Source: an uncultured Clostridia bacterium (GTDB lineage Bacteria > Bacillota > Clostridia > Lachnospirales > Bianqueaceae). Taken from it: 31,760 bases of DNA. The notes beneath the pieces are model-generated. The model was not told the origin of the DNA, did not search any database, and saw only the letters and a program-made list of their open reading frames with translations. The translations under genes and the position numbers were made by a program. Every line of letters begins with the position of its first letter. Position 1 is the first letter of the stretch. Positions 7,497-15,138 of the stretch are shown here, in pieces. The DNA lies in NCBI GenBank assembly GCA_937892735.1, contig CALBGL010000001.1, positions 1 to 31,760 of the forward strand, written 5' to 3'.

Positions 7497-8237
7497 ATGG
7501 AACGAAATCAATTACAGAGCTTTTTTTTAACGTTGCCGAATGTGACACAGGATACCGAACATTTATTTGATCGAATCAGTCAGTTTCAGGAGATCATGAT
7601 GATGTATAGCTGCGCGGCGCGGGAGATGCGAACAAAGCTGGAGGTTCTGAATGATGATTTTTCTGTGCGCTACCGCAGAAATCCGATAGAGATTATTAAA
7701 ACGAGAATCAAGACGCCTGGGAGCCTATTTCAGAAAATTGAGAAGAGAGGGCTGGAAGTCAGCGAACGCACGCTTCTGGAGGAGATTCATGATATTGCGG
7801 GAGTGCGAGTGATTTGTTCATTCATCGATGATATCTATGAAGTGGCTAGACTTCTGGTGGGGCAGGATGATGTGACATTGTTGGAAACAAAGGACTATAT
7901 TCGGCATCCGAAGCCCAATGGGTATCGCAGTTTGCATTTGATTCTGCAAATACCGGTTTTTTTTGCGGATCGTAAGCAGAAGATGACCGTAGAAGTTCAG
8001 ATTCGTACCCTGGCTATGGATTTCTGGGCCAGTCTGGATCATGAATTGCATTATAAGCATGAAGAGGGACCGGAGTTGCAGGATGTGGAAGAAGAACTGA
8101 GGCAGTGTGCGGAAGTGATTGCGCAGACAGATGTGCGTATGCAGAATATTCGCAAGAGAATCTATGGGGAAACGCCATGGAAGAAGAAGCAGGAGGAAGA
8201 AGATGGAGTTTGTGATTCGAAAAGCGACGGAGAATGA
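7497..8237 (+). CDS. Small alarmone synthetase (RelA/SpoT-domain GTP pyrophosphokinase)
   Basis: Predicted single-domain (p)ppGpp synthetase that transfers pyrophosphate from ATP to GDP or GTP. The 246-residue protein has the synthetase motifs in order: RIKTPGSLFQKIEKRG (residues 70-85, ATP binding), IHDIAGVRVIC (97-107, metal-binding D99), HPKPNGYRSLH (137-147, guanine-binding loop) and VEVQIRT (165-171, catalytic E166), then FWASLDHELHYK (176-187). It has no HD hydrolase, TGS or ACT domain, so it is a small alarmone synthetase rather than a full Rel. The tail (190-246) is charged. First gene of the operon; it overlaps the acetyltransferase gene by 35 nt. The coupling to a Bce-like two-component system is unusual and suggests alarmone production during envelope stress. 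Confidence 0.9.
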   Translation: MERNQLQSFFLTLPNVTQDTEHLFDRISQFQEIMMMYSCAAREMRTKLEVLNDDFSVRYRRNPIEIIKTRIKTPGSLFQKIEKRGLEVSERTLLEEIHDIAGVRVICSFIDDIYEVARLLVGQDDVTLLETKDYIRHPKPNGYRSLHLILQIPVFFADRKQKMTVEVQIRTLAMDFWASLDHELHYKHEEGPELQDVEEELRQCAEVIAQTDVRMQNIRKRIYGETPWKKKQEEEDGVCDSKSDGE

Positions 8238-8685
8238 GCTTCCGTTGGTATTGCAGTTTATACGGGAGATCGCGGAATATGAGAAGATGTCGGATCAGGT
8301 GGTTGCGACGGAAGAGCTGCTTCGCGAGTGGCTGTTTGAGAAGAAGATCGGAGAGGTTTTGATCGGTTCCCAGGATGGCGTCGATGCCGGATTCGCACTG
8401 TATTTTCATAATTTTTCTACTTTTATGGGGAGAGCCGGTTTATATCTGGAGGATATTTACGTACGTCCCGAATTCCGGGGACAGGGACTGGGAACACAGT
8501 TTTTTCGGAAGTTAGCGCAGATTGCCGTAGAACGCGGCTGCGGACGCATGGAGTGGAGTTGTCTGAATTGGAATGAACCGAGTATTGCTTTTTATCGAGC
8601 TATGGGAGCGGTTCCTATGAGTGATTGGACAGTTTACCGACTTACGGGGCCTACGTTGGAGGCATTGGGGAAGAACGATGTATAG
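8203..8685 (+). CDS. GNAT family N-acetyltransferase, SSAT-like
   Basis: Predicted acetyl-CoA-dependent N-acetyltransferase of 160 residues. It has the GNAT acetyl-CoA loop RGQGLGTQFF (about 92-101) after EDIYVRPEF, and the C-terminal NWNEPSIAFYRAMGA motif typical of spermidine/spermine and thialysine acetyltransferase relatives, ending with WTVYRLTG. The substrate is not determined; small amines are the best family-based guess. I start at 8203 because AGGAGGAAGAAG lies directly upstream and the protein then begins at the normal family N-terminus (MEFVIRKATENELPLV); the longer open frame runs only through the previous gene. It overlaps the alarmone synthetase by 35 nt and the response regulator by 8 nt. 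Confidence 0.85.
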   Translation: MEFVIRKATENELPLVLQFIREIAEYEKMSDQVVATEELLREWLFEKKIGEVLIGSQDGVDAGFALYFHNFSTFMGRAGLYLEDIYVRPEFRGQGLGTQFFRKLAQIAVERGCGRMEWSCLNWNEPSIAFYRAMGAVPMSDWTVYRLTGPTLEALGKNDV

Positions 8686-9349
8686 GATACTCATTGTGGA
8701 AGATGATGAGACCATCGCGTCAACGGTGGAGAAACGAATTACAGCATGGGGATACGAGGCCAGGCGAGTTCAGAACTTTCGAAATGTGATCAGTGAATTT
8801 GCCGCGTTTGATCCGCAGCTTGTGTTGTTGGATGTGATGCTGCCCTTCTATAACGGATATCATTGGTGCAATGAAATTCGAAAAATTTCCAAGATTCCGG
8901 TCATTTTTCTTTCTTCTGCGGCGGATAATATGAATATTGTTATGGCTATGAATATGGGAGGAGACGACTTTGTGTCGAAACCTTTTGATTTGGATGTGCT
9001 GATCGCAAAGATTCAGGCGGTGCTTCGGAGAACCTATGATTTTAATGGACAAACCGGCCTCTTGGAACATCGCGGCGCCATTTTATCCATGTCCGATGCG
9101 GTGTTGACATATCAGGGAGAACGAGTAAATCTCACGAAGAATGAGTATAGGATTCTATTGACTCTGATAGAAAATAAAGGGAAGATTGTCAGTCGGGATG
9201 TTTTAATGACTAAATTGTGGGAGACCGATAGTTTTGTGGATGAGAATACTCTGACGGTCAATGTGACCAGGCTGAGAAAGAAACTGGCAGAAATCGGACT
9301 GGAGGATTTTATCACGACTAAAAAAGGCGTCGGATATATGGTGGAATAG
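8678..9349 (+). CDS. BceR-like OmpR-family response regulator
   Basis: DNA-binding response regulator of 223 residues. The receiver domain (1-115) has the acidic pair E8-D9-D10, the phosphoacceptor D52 in LVLLDVMLP, and the FVSKPF lysine. The C-terminal winged helix (about 130-223) contains LTKNEYRILLTLIENKGKIVSRDVL and ENTLTVNVTRLRKKL. The latter resembles BceR/GraR-type regulators of antimicrobial-peptide transporters. The start at 8678 gives a normal receiver N-terminus (MYRILIVEDDE) and overlaps the acetyltransferase end by 8 nt. It should phosphorelay with the kinase 1 nt downstream, and its probable targets are the repeated operators at 10358-10393 and 16341-16377. Confidence 0.9.
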   Translation: MYRILIVEDDETIASTVEKRITAWGYEARRVQNFRNVISEFAAFDPQLVLLDVMLPFYNGYHWCNEIRKISKIPVIFLSSAADNMNIVMAMNMGGDDFVSKPFDLDVLIAKIQAVLRRTYDFNGQTGLLEHRGAILSMSDAVLTYQGERVNLTKNEYRILLTLIENKGKIVSRDVLMTKLWETDSFVDENTLTVNVTRLRKKLAEIGLEDFITTKKGVGYMVE

Positions 9350-9350
9350 C

Positions 9351-10352
9351 ATGAAACGAAACTGGATCATATCGTATTTTCGGCAGCATCGGTATGGGAT
9401 ATTCTGTTTTTTTATTTTTTGCATTTTGTGCGGTATTATTTTTTATTTATATCATTTAGCAGTGGAAGCGGTTCTGTATGCGGCGCTTCTATGCGCCTGC
9501 ATCGGAGCCGGTTTCCTATGGAAGGATTATAGGGCCTATTTGCGTCGGCATCGTCAGTTATCGCGAATGGCGGATCAGCTCTTGATGGGACTGGAGGAAC
9601 TGCCTCCTCCAGTTGGTGTGATCGAGGAAGATTATCAGAGATTGTTGCTACAGGGATTAGAAGCGCAACGGAGCCAAACGCTGCAGCAGGACGCGCAGCG
9701 TGCGGAAATGATGGAATATTACACATTATGGGTGCATCAGATCAAGACACCGATTGCGGCGATGCGCCTGATTCTTCAGGAGTCAGATGCACAGGAAAAG
9801 ACGGAACTTACGGCAGAACTTTTTAAGATTGAACAGTACGTGGAAATGGTGTTATCGTATCTGCGTTTGGAGAATCCGTCTTCGGATCTGGTGATTCGCC
9901 GGCAGCTGCTGCTTCCTATTGTAAAGCAGTCAGTACGAAAGTACGCACCGTTATTCATTCGCAAGAAACTGGCGCTGGAGCTGGATGTGGATGAGGCCTG
10001 TACAGTTCTTACCGATGAAAAATGGTTGGCATTTGTAATGGAGCAGATTTTGTCCAATGCGTTAAAATATACGTCTTCCGGCAGCATTCATATCTATACG
10101 GAGCAGCCGATGACGCTTGTCATTGAGGATACGGGAATAGGGATTGCTGCGGAAGATTTGCCTCGGCTTTTTGAAAAAGGCTTTACGGGATATAATGGAC
10201 GGGAGGATAAGCGGGCAACTGGACTGGGGCTTTACCTGAGCCGCAGAATATTACGGAGGTTAGGACATACGATTTCTCTGGATTCACAGGAAGGAAAAGG
10301 AACACGTGTCAAGATAGGATTGGATACAGTGCGGATTCATACGCAGGAGTAG
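9351..10352 (+). CDS. BceS-like intramembrane-sensing histidine kinase
   Basis: Sensor kinase of 333 residues. Two closely spaced membrane helices (about 15-35 and 37-57) leave almost no extracellular loop, the hallmark of intramembrane-sensing kinases that read the state of a partner ABC transporter rather than ligand itself. The dimerisation/phosphoacceptor region is LWVHQIKTPIAAMRL with H129; the ATPase domain shows LSNALKYT (N box), DTGIGI (G1), FEKGFTG (F box) and ATGLGLYL (G2). It starts 1 nt after the response regulator stop. The bceAB-like operator and genes follow immediately, so it probably senses flux through that transporter. Confidence 0.9.
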   Translation: MKRNWIISYFRQHRYGIFCFFIFCILCGIIFYLYHLAVEAVLYAALLCACIGAGFLWKDYRAYLRRHRQLSRMADQLLMGLEELPPPVGVIEEDYQRLLLQGLEAQRSQTLQQDAQRAEMMEYYTLWVHQIKTPIAAMRLILQESDAQEKTELTAELFKIEQYVEMVLSYLRLENPSSDLVIRRQLLLPIVKQSVRKYAPLFIRKKLALELDVDEACTVLTDEKWLAFVMEQILSNALKYTSSGSIHIYTEQPMTLVIEDTGIGIAAEDLPRLFEKGFTGYNGREDKRATGLGLYLSRRILRRLGHTISLDSQEGKGTRVKIGLDTVRIHTQE

Positions 10353-10357
10353 AGAAT

Positions 10358-10393
10358 CTTACAAAAGGGTAAGGTTCAGAAAGGGAATGTAAG
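10358..10393 (+). promoter_or_regulatory. Predicted response-regulator operator upstream of the Bce ATPase gene
   Basis: Inverted repeat CTTAC (10358-10362), 6 nt, GTAAG (10369-10373), followed 20 bp after the first GTAAG by a direct half-site GTAAG (10389-10393, within ATGTAAG). It ends 7 bp upstream of a CGATGG element in the -35 region. The same arrangement recurs at 16341-16377. It begins 5 bp after the kinase stop codon. Confidence 0.75.
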
Positions 10394-10399
10394 CCGAAA

Positions 10400-10431
10400 C
10401 GATGGATGATTTTTTGGTCTTTGATTATAAT
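10400..10431 (+). promoter_or_regulatory. Activated-type promoter of bceAB-like genes
   Basis: Perfect TATAAT (10426-10431) but a poor -35 (CGATGG at 10400-10405; TGGATG at the exact 17-nt spacing). A weak -35 directly downstream of an operator is typical of promoters that need a response regulator for activation. Confidence 0.65.
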
Positions 10432-10463
10432 GGAATCTGTAATTCAGAATGAAGGAGGAGTTC

Positions 10464-11234
10464 ATGATGTCGATGTTGGAAGTACATCATCTTAAGAAAA
10501 TATATACCACCCGTTTCGGAGGAAACCGAGTACAGGCTTTATCTGACGTGAATTTTACAGTGGAACAGGGAGAATATGTTGCCATTATGGGGGAATCCGG
10601 ATCCGGTAAGACGACGCTGCTTAATATTTTGGCGGCACTGGATAAGCCAACAGGCGGAGAGGTAGTGTTAAATGGGAAAAGTCTGACTGGGATTCGGGAA
10701 AAGGAGATTTCTGCGTTTCGCAGGGAGCATTTGGGATTTGTTTTTCAGGATTTTAATTTGTTGGATACCTTCTCTATACAGGATAATATTTTCTTGCCGT
10801 TGGTTCTGTCTGGAAAGAATTATAAAGAAATGAAGAATCGTCTGACTCCGATTGCCAGGCAGCTGGAAATCGAAGAGATCTTGAACAAGTTTCCTTATGA
10901 AGTGTCCGGCGGACAGAAACAACGCGCGGCAGTGGCTCGAGCCCTGATCACAAAGCCAGAACTTATTCTTGCGGATGAGCCTACAGGCGCCCTAGATTCC
11001 AGATCATCAGATAGTTTGCTGCATTTGTTTGGAGAGATCAATCAGGGGGGACAGACGATTCTGATGGTGACTCATAGTACTAAAGCGGCCAGCAGCGCCA
11101 GACGAGTGCTTTTTATCAAAGATGGCGAGGTATTTCATCAGTTATATCGAGCAGACAATACGGAAGAACAGATGTATCAGAAGATTTCGGACACGCTGAC
11201 GATGATCGCAACCGGCGAGATGCGTCATGAATAG
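10464..11234 (+). CDS. ABC transporter ATPase, BceA-like
   Basis: Cytoplasmic ATPase of a peptide-antibiotic resistance transporter, 256 residues. All nucleotide-binding motifs are present: Walker A GESGSGKTT (43-51), Q-loop FVFQDFNLLD, signature VSGGQKQR, Walker B LILADEPTGALDS, and the H-loop TH. Start chosen at ATG 10464, 5 nt after AGGAGG; the ATG at 10449 overlaps that ribosome site, and 10467 is an alternative. The stop overlaps the permease start by 8 nt, so ATPase and permease are translated together. It may also serve the orphan permease at 16447, which has no ATPase nearby. Likely role: expelling or detaching cell-wall-active peptides from lipid intermediates. Confidence 0.9.
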   Translation: MMSMLEVHHLKKIYTTRFGGNRVQALSDVNFTVEQGEYVAIMGESGSGKTTLLNILAALDKPTGGEVVLNGKSLTGIREKEISAFRREHLGFVFQDFNLLDTFSIQDNIFLPLVLSGKNYKEMKNRLTPIARQLEIEEILNKFPYEVSGGQKQRAAVARALITKPELILADEPTGALDSRSSDSLLHLFGEINQGGQTILMVTHSTKAASSARRVLFIKDGEVFHQLYRADNTEEQMYQKISDTLTMIATGEMRHE

Positions 11235-13200
11235 AGGATTCTACTGGAAGCTCGCGGCTATCAACATTCAAAAAAATGGAAAGATTTATTTCCCATATAT
11301 TCTGACATGCATTTTGACTGTGGCGATGTATTATATGATTCTGTCTCTCGCGGGAAACCCGGGGATCTATGATCTTGTGGGAGGCAGTCTCATCGCCTCT
11401 ACCCTTAATATGGGATGTTTTGTGACTGCATTTTTTGCTGTTATTTTCCTATTTTATACCCATAGTTTTCTTATTAAGCAGCGTAAGAAAGAAATGGGTC
11501 TTTATAATATTCTGGGAATGGAGAAGCGACATTTAGGTCATCTCCTGGCCTGCGAGACGCTATATATCCTGGGAATCAGTCTGGCGGCAGGCCTGGGAAT
11601 CGGCCTGCTCATGGATAAATTGCTGTTTTTGATTCTAATGAAAATGTTCGATGGGACAGTAACACTGGGATTTCAGATTCATAGTGAAGTCATTGGATCG
11701 GTCATTATGCTGTTTTCTTATATTTTTGCGGCGATTTTTCTCAACAGTCTTCGCCAGATTTATCTGACAAAATCGATTGAGTTATTGCATAGTGCAGATA
11801 TGGGGGAACGAGAACCCAAGATTAAATGGTTCATGTCTCTTGCCGGAATTATTTGTTTGGGAAGCGGATATGCCATCGCTCTCATGACGACCAATCCAAT
11901 GGAAGCGATCCTGTTGTTTTTCTTTGCGGTGATTCTAGTGATGATTGGAACCTATTGTCTTTTCATTGCCGGGAGTATCGCGATTCTTAAGATGTTGCGC
12001 AGGAATCACCGATTTTATTATCATCCTAGGCATTTGATCGTTGTATCAGGAATGATCCACAGGATGAGACAAAATGCGGTGGGACTTGCGAATATCTGTA
12101 TTCTGTCTACAATGGTGCTGGTGATGATCTCTTCGACGATGTGTATGTATCTCGGGAGTCAGGAGGCGATACAGCGGAATTGCCCGCACACGATCGTGGT
12201 GCAGGCAGAAGGCATTCAAAACGAATTGCCGCAGAGGATGGAGGCCATTCTGAAGGAGAATCAGATAGAGGGTGAATCGGCAGTCTGGTATCGCTATCTA
12301 GATTATACGGCATATCGGAAAGGCAATGTATTGATTACAGATCCAGCACAGGATGACTCTGGCAGCGTTGTATGCGGAATCATCGTGATGGCACTCGAAG
12401 ACTATAACCGATGTCAGAATACGCAATATACATTGGACTCGCATGAAGTCATTTTGATGACAGATTATGCGGAGTACCCGGAGGATACGCTGTGGCTTGC
12501 GGGAGAAGAATACAAGATCAAGCAGGTGGAAAAGGCAGAATCCACCCGTTTTGTGATGCGTTCGCAAGCGATTGTGGGAGGTTATATTCTGATTGTTCCC
12601 GATATGGCTACACTATTTCAGCTGGATGAGGCGCAGCGTCAGGAATATGGTACAGAGTATTCATCGCAAATAGAGACATATTATGGAGTCGATGCGGCGC
12701 TGAGCGAGGAAGAACAGAACCAGTTGAGAACAGTGGCACAAAAGACCCTTCCGGTAACCTATGCCCCTTCGGTCTCTTTTCAATCCGAGGAAGAAGATAC
12801 GGTAATAGGGCTGTATGGAGGATTGTTTTTTATTGGTGTCTTTCTCAGTATTTTATTTGTGATAGCTACTATTTTGATCATCTATTATAAACAGATTTCG
12901 GAAGGATATGAGGACCGACAGCGTTTTGAGATCCTGCAGAAAGTGGGAATGACACGAAAGGAGATTCAAGGAACCATTCGTTTTCAAGTATTTGGCGTCT
13001 TTTTCTTGCCTCTTTTCATGGCGGGAGTGCATATCGCATTTGCCTTTCCGTTTATCGCCAGAATTTTGCAGGGCTTATCGATGCCAAATACGGAACTGTT
13101 CGCTCTTTGTACTGGAGGATGCTTTCTGGTATTTGCAGTATTTTATGCATGGATCTATAATCAGACGGCCAAGACATATTATCATATTGTGGCGTTCTAA
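11227..13200 (+). CDS. ABC transporter permease, BceB-like (FtsX domain)
   Basis: Integral membrane permease of 657 residues with the BceB architecture: about ten hydrophobic segments, a large extracellular domain (roughly 310-523) between helices 7 and 8, and two FtsX-type bundles. Helix 7 is around VGLANICILSTMVLVMIS (about 283-300); the C-terminal bundle starts at GLYGGLFFIGVFLSILF and includes IIYYKQISEGYEDRQRFEIL and KVGMTRKEI. The extracellular domain is the expected site for peptide or lipid-intermediate recognition. Partner of the upstream ATPase (8-nt overlap) and probable signal source for the BceS-like kinase. By eye it is a paralogue of the permease at 16447, strongest in the first 250 and last 130 residues and weak in the extracellular domain. 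Confidence 0.9.
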   Translation: MNRGFYWKLAAINIQKNGKIYFPYILTCILTVAMYYMILSLAGNPGIYDLVGGSLIASTLNMGCFVTAFFAVIFLFYTHSFLIKQRKKEMGLYNILGMEKRHLGHLLACETLYILGISLAAGLGIGLLMDKLLFLILMKMFDGTVTLGFQIHSEVIGSVIMLFSYIFAAIFLNSLRQIYLTKSIELLHSADMGEREPKIKWFMSLAGIICLGSGYAIALMTTNPMEAILLFFFAVILVMIGTYCLFIAGSIAILKMLRRNHRFYYHPRHLIVVSGMIHRMRQNAVGLANICILSTMVLVMISSTMCMYLGSQEAIQRNCPHTIVVQAEGIQNELPQRMEAILKENQIEGESAVWYRYLDYTAYRKGNVLITDPAQDDSGSVVCGIIVMALEDYNRCQNTQYTLDSHEVILMTDYAEYPEDTLWLAGEEYKIKQVEKAESTRFVMRSQAIVGGYILIVPDMATLFQLDEAQRQEYGTEYSSQIETYYGVDAALSEEEQNQLRTVAQKTLPVTYAPSVSFQSEEEDTVIGLYGGLFFIGVFLSILFVIATILIIYYKQISEGYEDRQRFEILQKVGMTRKEIQGTIRFQVFGVFFLPLFMAGVHIAFAFPFIARILQGLSMPNTELFALCTGGCFLVFAVFYAWIYNQTAKTYYHIVAF

Positions 13201-13202
13201 AT

Positions 13203-13225
13203 GAGGAGCTGTCAAGCAGCCCCTC
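13203..13225 (+). terminator. Possible weak terminator after the BceB-like gene
   Basis: GAGGAGCTG and CAGCCCCTC form a 9-bp stem with one mismatch and a 5-nt loop, starting 3 nt past the permease stop. No U tract follows, so termination here is uncertain. Confidence 0.3.
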
Positions 13226-13355
13226 TGGGATAGAATGCAATGCCTTCTTAAAAATTGTAATCATTGACGATATGATCCGGCTATGGAAATGAATACTGTT
13301 ATGACAAAACGACACCCTGTTCAAAGAGCGGGAACACACGGCTTGCAATAAAAAA

Positions 13356-13427
13356 AGCGCGCGACGGGATTCGAACCCGCGACCCCCGGCTTGGGAAGCC
13401 AGTGCTCCACCACTGAGCCACGCGCGC
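13356..13427 (-). tRNA. tRNA-Gly (anticodon CCC)
   Basis: A 72-nt cloverleaf on the minus strand: acceptor GCGCGCG pairs with CGCGCGC, D stem GCTC/GAGC, anticodon stem CTGGC/GCCGG around loop TTCCCAA (anticodon CCC, reading GGG), T arm GCGGG-TTCGAAT-CCCGT. The discriminator is T, and CCA is not encoded; TTTTTTATT follows directly and may act in termination. Single tRNA gene with its own consensus promoter. Confidence 0.95.
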
Positions 13428-13440
13428 TGGAATATATTTT

Positions 13441-13469
13441 ATTATAGTACGAATCGTATTGTTTGTCAA
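13441..13469 (-). promoter_or_regulatory. Consensus promoter of tRNA-Gly
   Basis: On the minus strand, TTGACA (plus 13464-13469) and TATAAT (plus 13441-13446) with a 17-nt spacer; both hexamers are perfect. It lies just upstream of the tRNA 5' end at 13427. Confidence 0.9.
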
Positions 13470-13521
13470 GTCATTTTTTAAAGATGCGACTTTTTTCAGA
13501 TAGTTCTTTTTATAATAATTT

Positions 13522-13547
13522 GAGCCGGACCTTGCAAGATCCGGCTC
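13522..13547. terminator. Strong hairpin between degV and tRNA-Gly
   Basis: GAGCCGGACCTT and AAGATCCGGCTC form a nearly perfect 12-bp stem with a 2-nt loop (one mismatch). It sits 21 bp beyond the degV stop, as a degV terminator would, but the better T-rich tail (TTTCTGGTCTTT) is on the plus strand, so its direction is unclear. Confidence 0.5.
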
Positions 13548-13568
13548 TTTCTGGTCTTTCCATCTGCC

Positions 13569-14435
13569 TTACGTTTCATAGAGTGGCTGAATAAAGATAC
13601 CCAGGAGACCAGGACCTGTATGCACGGTCAGGGCAGGACTAATCGGCCCTTCGAAGATGATCTGATCCTTTGGCAAATGGTCACGCAGAAGGGCAATAAC
13701 CTGTTTGGCCTCTTCAGGAGCCCCGGCTTGGGCAACCCCTACATGATAGCGGGATGTGCATCTCGAGATCTGACCCAGAACCAGATCCACTGCCTTGTGA
13801 AGGGACTTTTCTCGGCCGCGGGATTTTGCTACGGTATAATAGACACCGTCTTCATTACAGGAAATAACAGGTTTCAGATTGAGGGCAGTCCCTACGATGC
13901 CGGTCACTTTACCGATGCGGCCGCCCTTTACCAGGTATTCTAATGTATTGACACAGAAATACACATGGGAGCGCTCTACGCTATATTTCAAATGAGATAC
14001 AATCTGATCAAAAGGCAATCCCTGCGCGATCAGATCGGCGGCATACATAGCCTGACATCCGGCGCCGATGCCGATATTCTTGGTATCAATCAAGGCGGTC
14101 TCTAATTGAGGATAATCCAGACTGGCCAGACGAAGCATGTTAAAAGTGCCCGACAATCCGGATGAAATTGTGATAATGATGAGACGACGATATCCTGCAT
14201 TCAGGATTTTCTGAAAAGCATCCGTGATCTGACCGCCATCCGGAAGAGAAGTCTTGGGAACTTCCCACGGCATCCTAGCAAAAATTTCTTCCGAAGAGAT
14301 CTGAATCCGATCTTCATATTCGCCCTCCGGATAAATGACACGCAGAGGAACAATAAAAATATTTTCGTATTTTTTTAAATAAGAATCCGGAACATCCGTA
14401 CCGGAGTCCACTAAGATAGCTATTTGATCTGTCAC
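13569..14435 (-). CDS. DegV family fatty-acid-binding protein
   Basis: Soluble DegV/FakB-type protein of 288 residues. Family members bind a fatty acid in the cleft between two domains and can present it to a fatty-acid kinase. Visible motifs are ILVDSGTDVPDSY near the N-terminus, KTSLPDGGQITDAF (about 60-73), TISSGLSGTFNM (about 88-99), and a second domain with VVSCNEDGVYYTV-like sequence. Start chosen at GTG (14433-14435), 8 nt after GGAGG; the ATG 15 nt upstream overlaps that ribosome site. It is transcribed alone from the promoter at 14476-14503. No kinase gene (FakA) is in the window, so whether this protein works in fatty-acid activation is unknown. Confidence 0.9.
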   Translation of the reverse strand: MTDQIAILVDSGTDVPDSYLKKYENIFIVPLRVIYPEGEYEDRIQISSEEIFARMPWEVPKTSLPDGGQITDAFQKILNAGYRRLIIITISSGLSGTFNMLRLASLDYPQLETALIDTKNIGIGAGCQAMYAADLIAQGLPFDQIVSHLKYSVERSHVYFCVNTLEYLVKGGRIGKVTGIVGTALNLKPVISCNEDGVYYTVAKSRGREKSLHKAVDLVLGQISRCTSRYHVGVAQAGAPEEAKQVIALLRDHLPKDQIIFEGPISPALTVHTGPGLLGIFIQPLYET

Positions 14436-14475
14436 AACTAAAACCTCCATCCAACAACATCTGGTTTTCAATAAC

Positions 14476-14503
14476 AGTATAACACGACTCTAGAATATGT
14501 CAA
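14476..14503 (-). promoter_or_regulatory. Promoter of degV
   Basis: On the minus strand, TTGACA (plus 14498-14503), 16-nt spacer, TATACT (plus 14476-14481). It is divergent from the DUF1836 promoter, with only 20 bp between the two -35 elements. Confidence 0.75.
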
Positions 14504-14523
14504 GCGGATTTCAAAATAAAATA

Positions 14524-14552
14524 TTGACTTTTAGCAAAACAGATGCTAAGAT
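14524..14552 (+). promoter_or_regulatory. Promoter of the DUF1836 gene
   Basis: TTGACT (14524-14529), 17-nt spacer, TAAGAT (14547-14552). The leader to the GTG start is about 35 nt. Confidence 0.6.
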
Positions 14553-14592
14553 AAATTGAATTATACATTATATTATAAAGGAGAGTGAGAAG

Positions 14593-15132
14593 GTGGAGGA
14601 TCATTTTCTTCAATCCTCATATGCACAGGAGATTATGGAGTTCCATTGTCCTCGTTATGATGAACTTCCGGGGATTGATTTATACATGGATCAGGTGCTG
14701 AGTGTCATCGAAGATGCGTTAAGAGTATTTTCTTTAGGAGAGAAGATGCTGACATCCTCAATGGTGAACAACTACGTAAAGCAGAAAATCGTTTCTCCGC
14801 CTGTCAATAAGAAGTATTCGAGGAGACATTTGGCGTATTTAATGGTGGTTTGTATTTTGAAAAAGGTATTCAGCATCGCAGAGATCTGTCGTATGATTAC
14901 CATACAGATTGAGAGTCATCCCTTAGAGGCGACGTATGATCGGTTCTGTCAGGAGATGGAACAGGCGCTGCGCATGGCTTTTACGGGAGAACCTATGGAT
15001 GAAATGAGAGATCAAGGAGAAGGTGCGGAACTGCTGCGCAGCACGGTACTTTCTTTTGCACAAAAGGTGAGGGTACAGAAATATCTGGAATATCGTCTGG
15101 AGAAAGATCATGCGGAGAAGAAGGGAGAGTAA
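14593..15132 (+). CDS. DUF1836 domain-containing protein
   Basis: Protein of 179 residues whose central part (about 25-125) matches the DUF1836 family: PGIDLYMDQVLSVIE, then MLTSSMVNNYVKQKIVSPP, NKKYSRRHLAYLMVVCILKKVF and SIAEICRMI. The pattern resembles a MerR-like helix-turn-helix (a short reading head followed by YSRRHLAYL), so a DNA-binding role is plausible, but no function is established for the family. GTG start 14593 is supported by AAAGGAGAG upstream. It ends 6 nt before the methyltransferase start, so the two are probably co-transcribed. Confidence 0.8.
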   Translation: MEDHFLQSSYAQEIMEFHCPRYDELPGIDLYMDQVLSVIEDALRVFSLGEKMLTSSMVNNYVKQKIVSPPVNKKYSRRHLAYLMVVCILKKVFSIAEICRMITIQIESHPLEATYDRFCQEMEQALRMAFTGEPMDEMRDQGEGAELLRSTVLSFAQKVRVQKYLEYRLEKDHAEKKGE

Positions 15133-15138
15133 TCATTG

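Noticed and set aside
13356..13427. tRNA-Gly as an integration site for a mobile element
   Set aside because: No integrase and no repeated tRNA 3' end were seen on either side.
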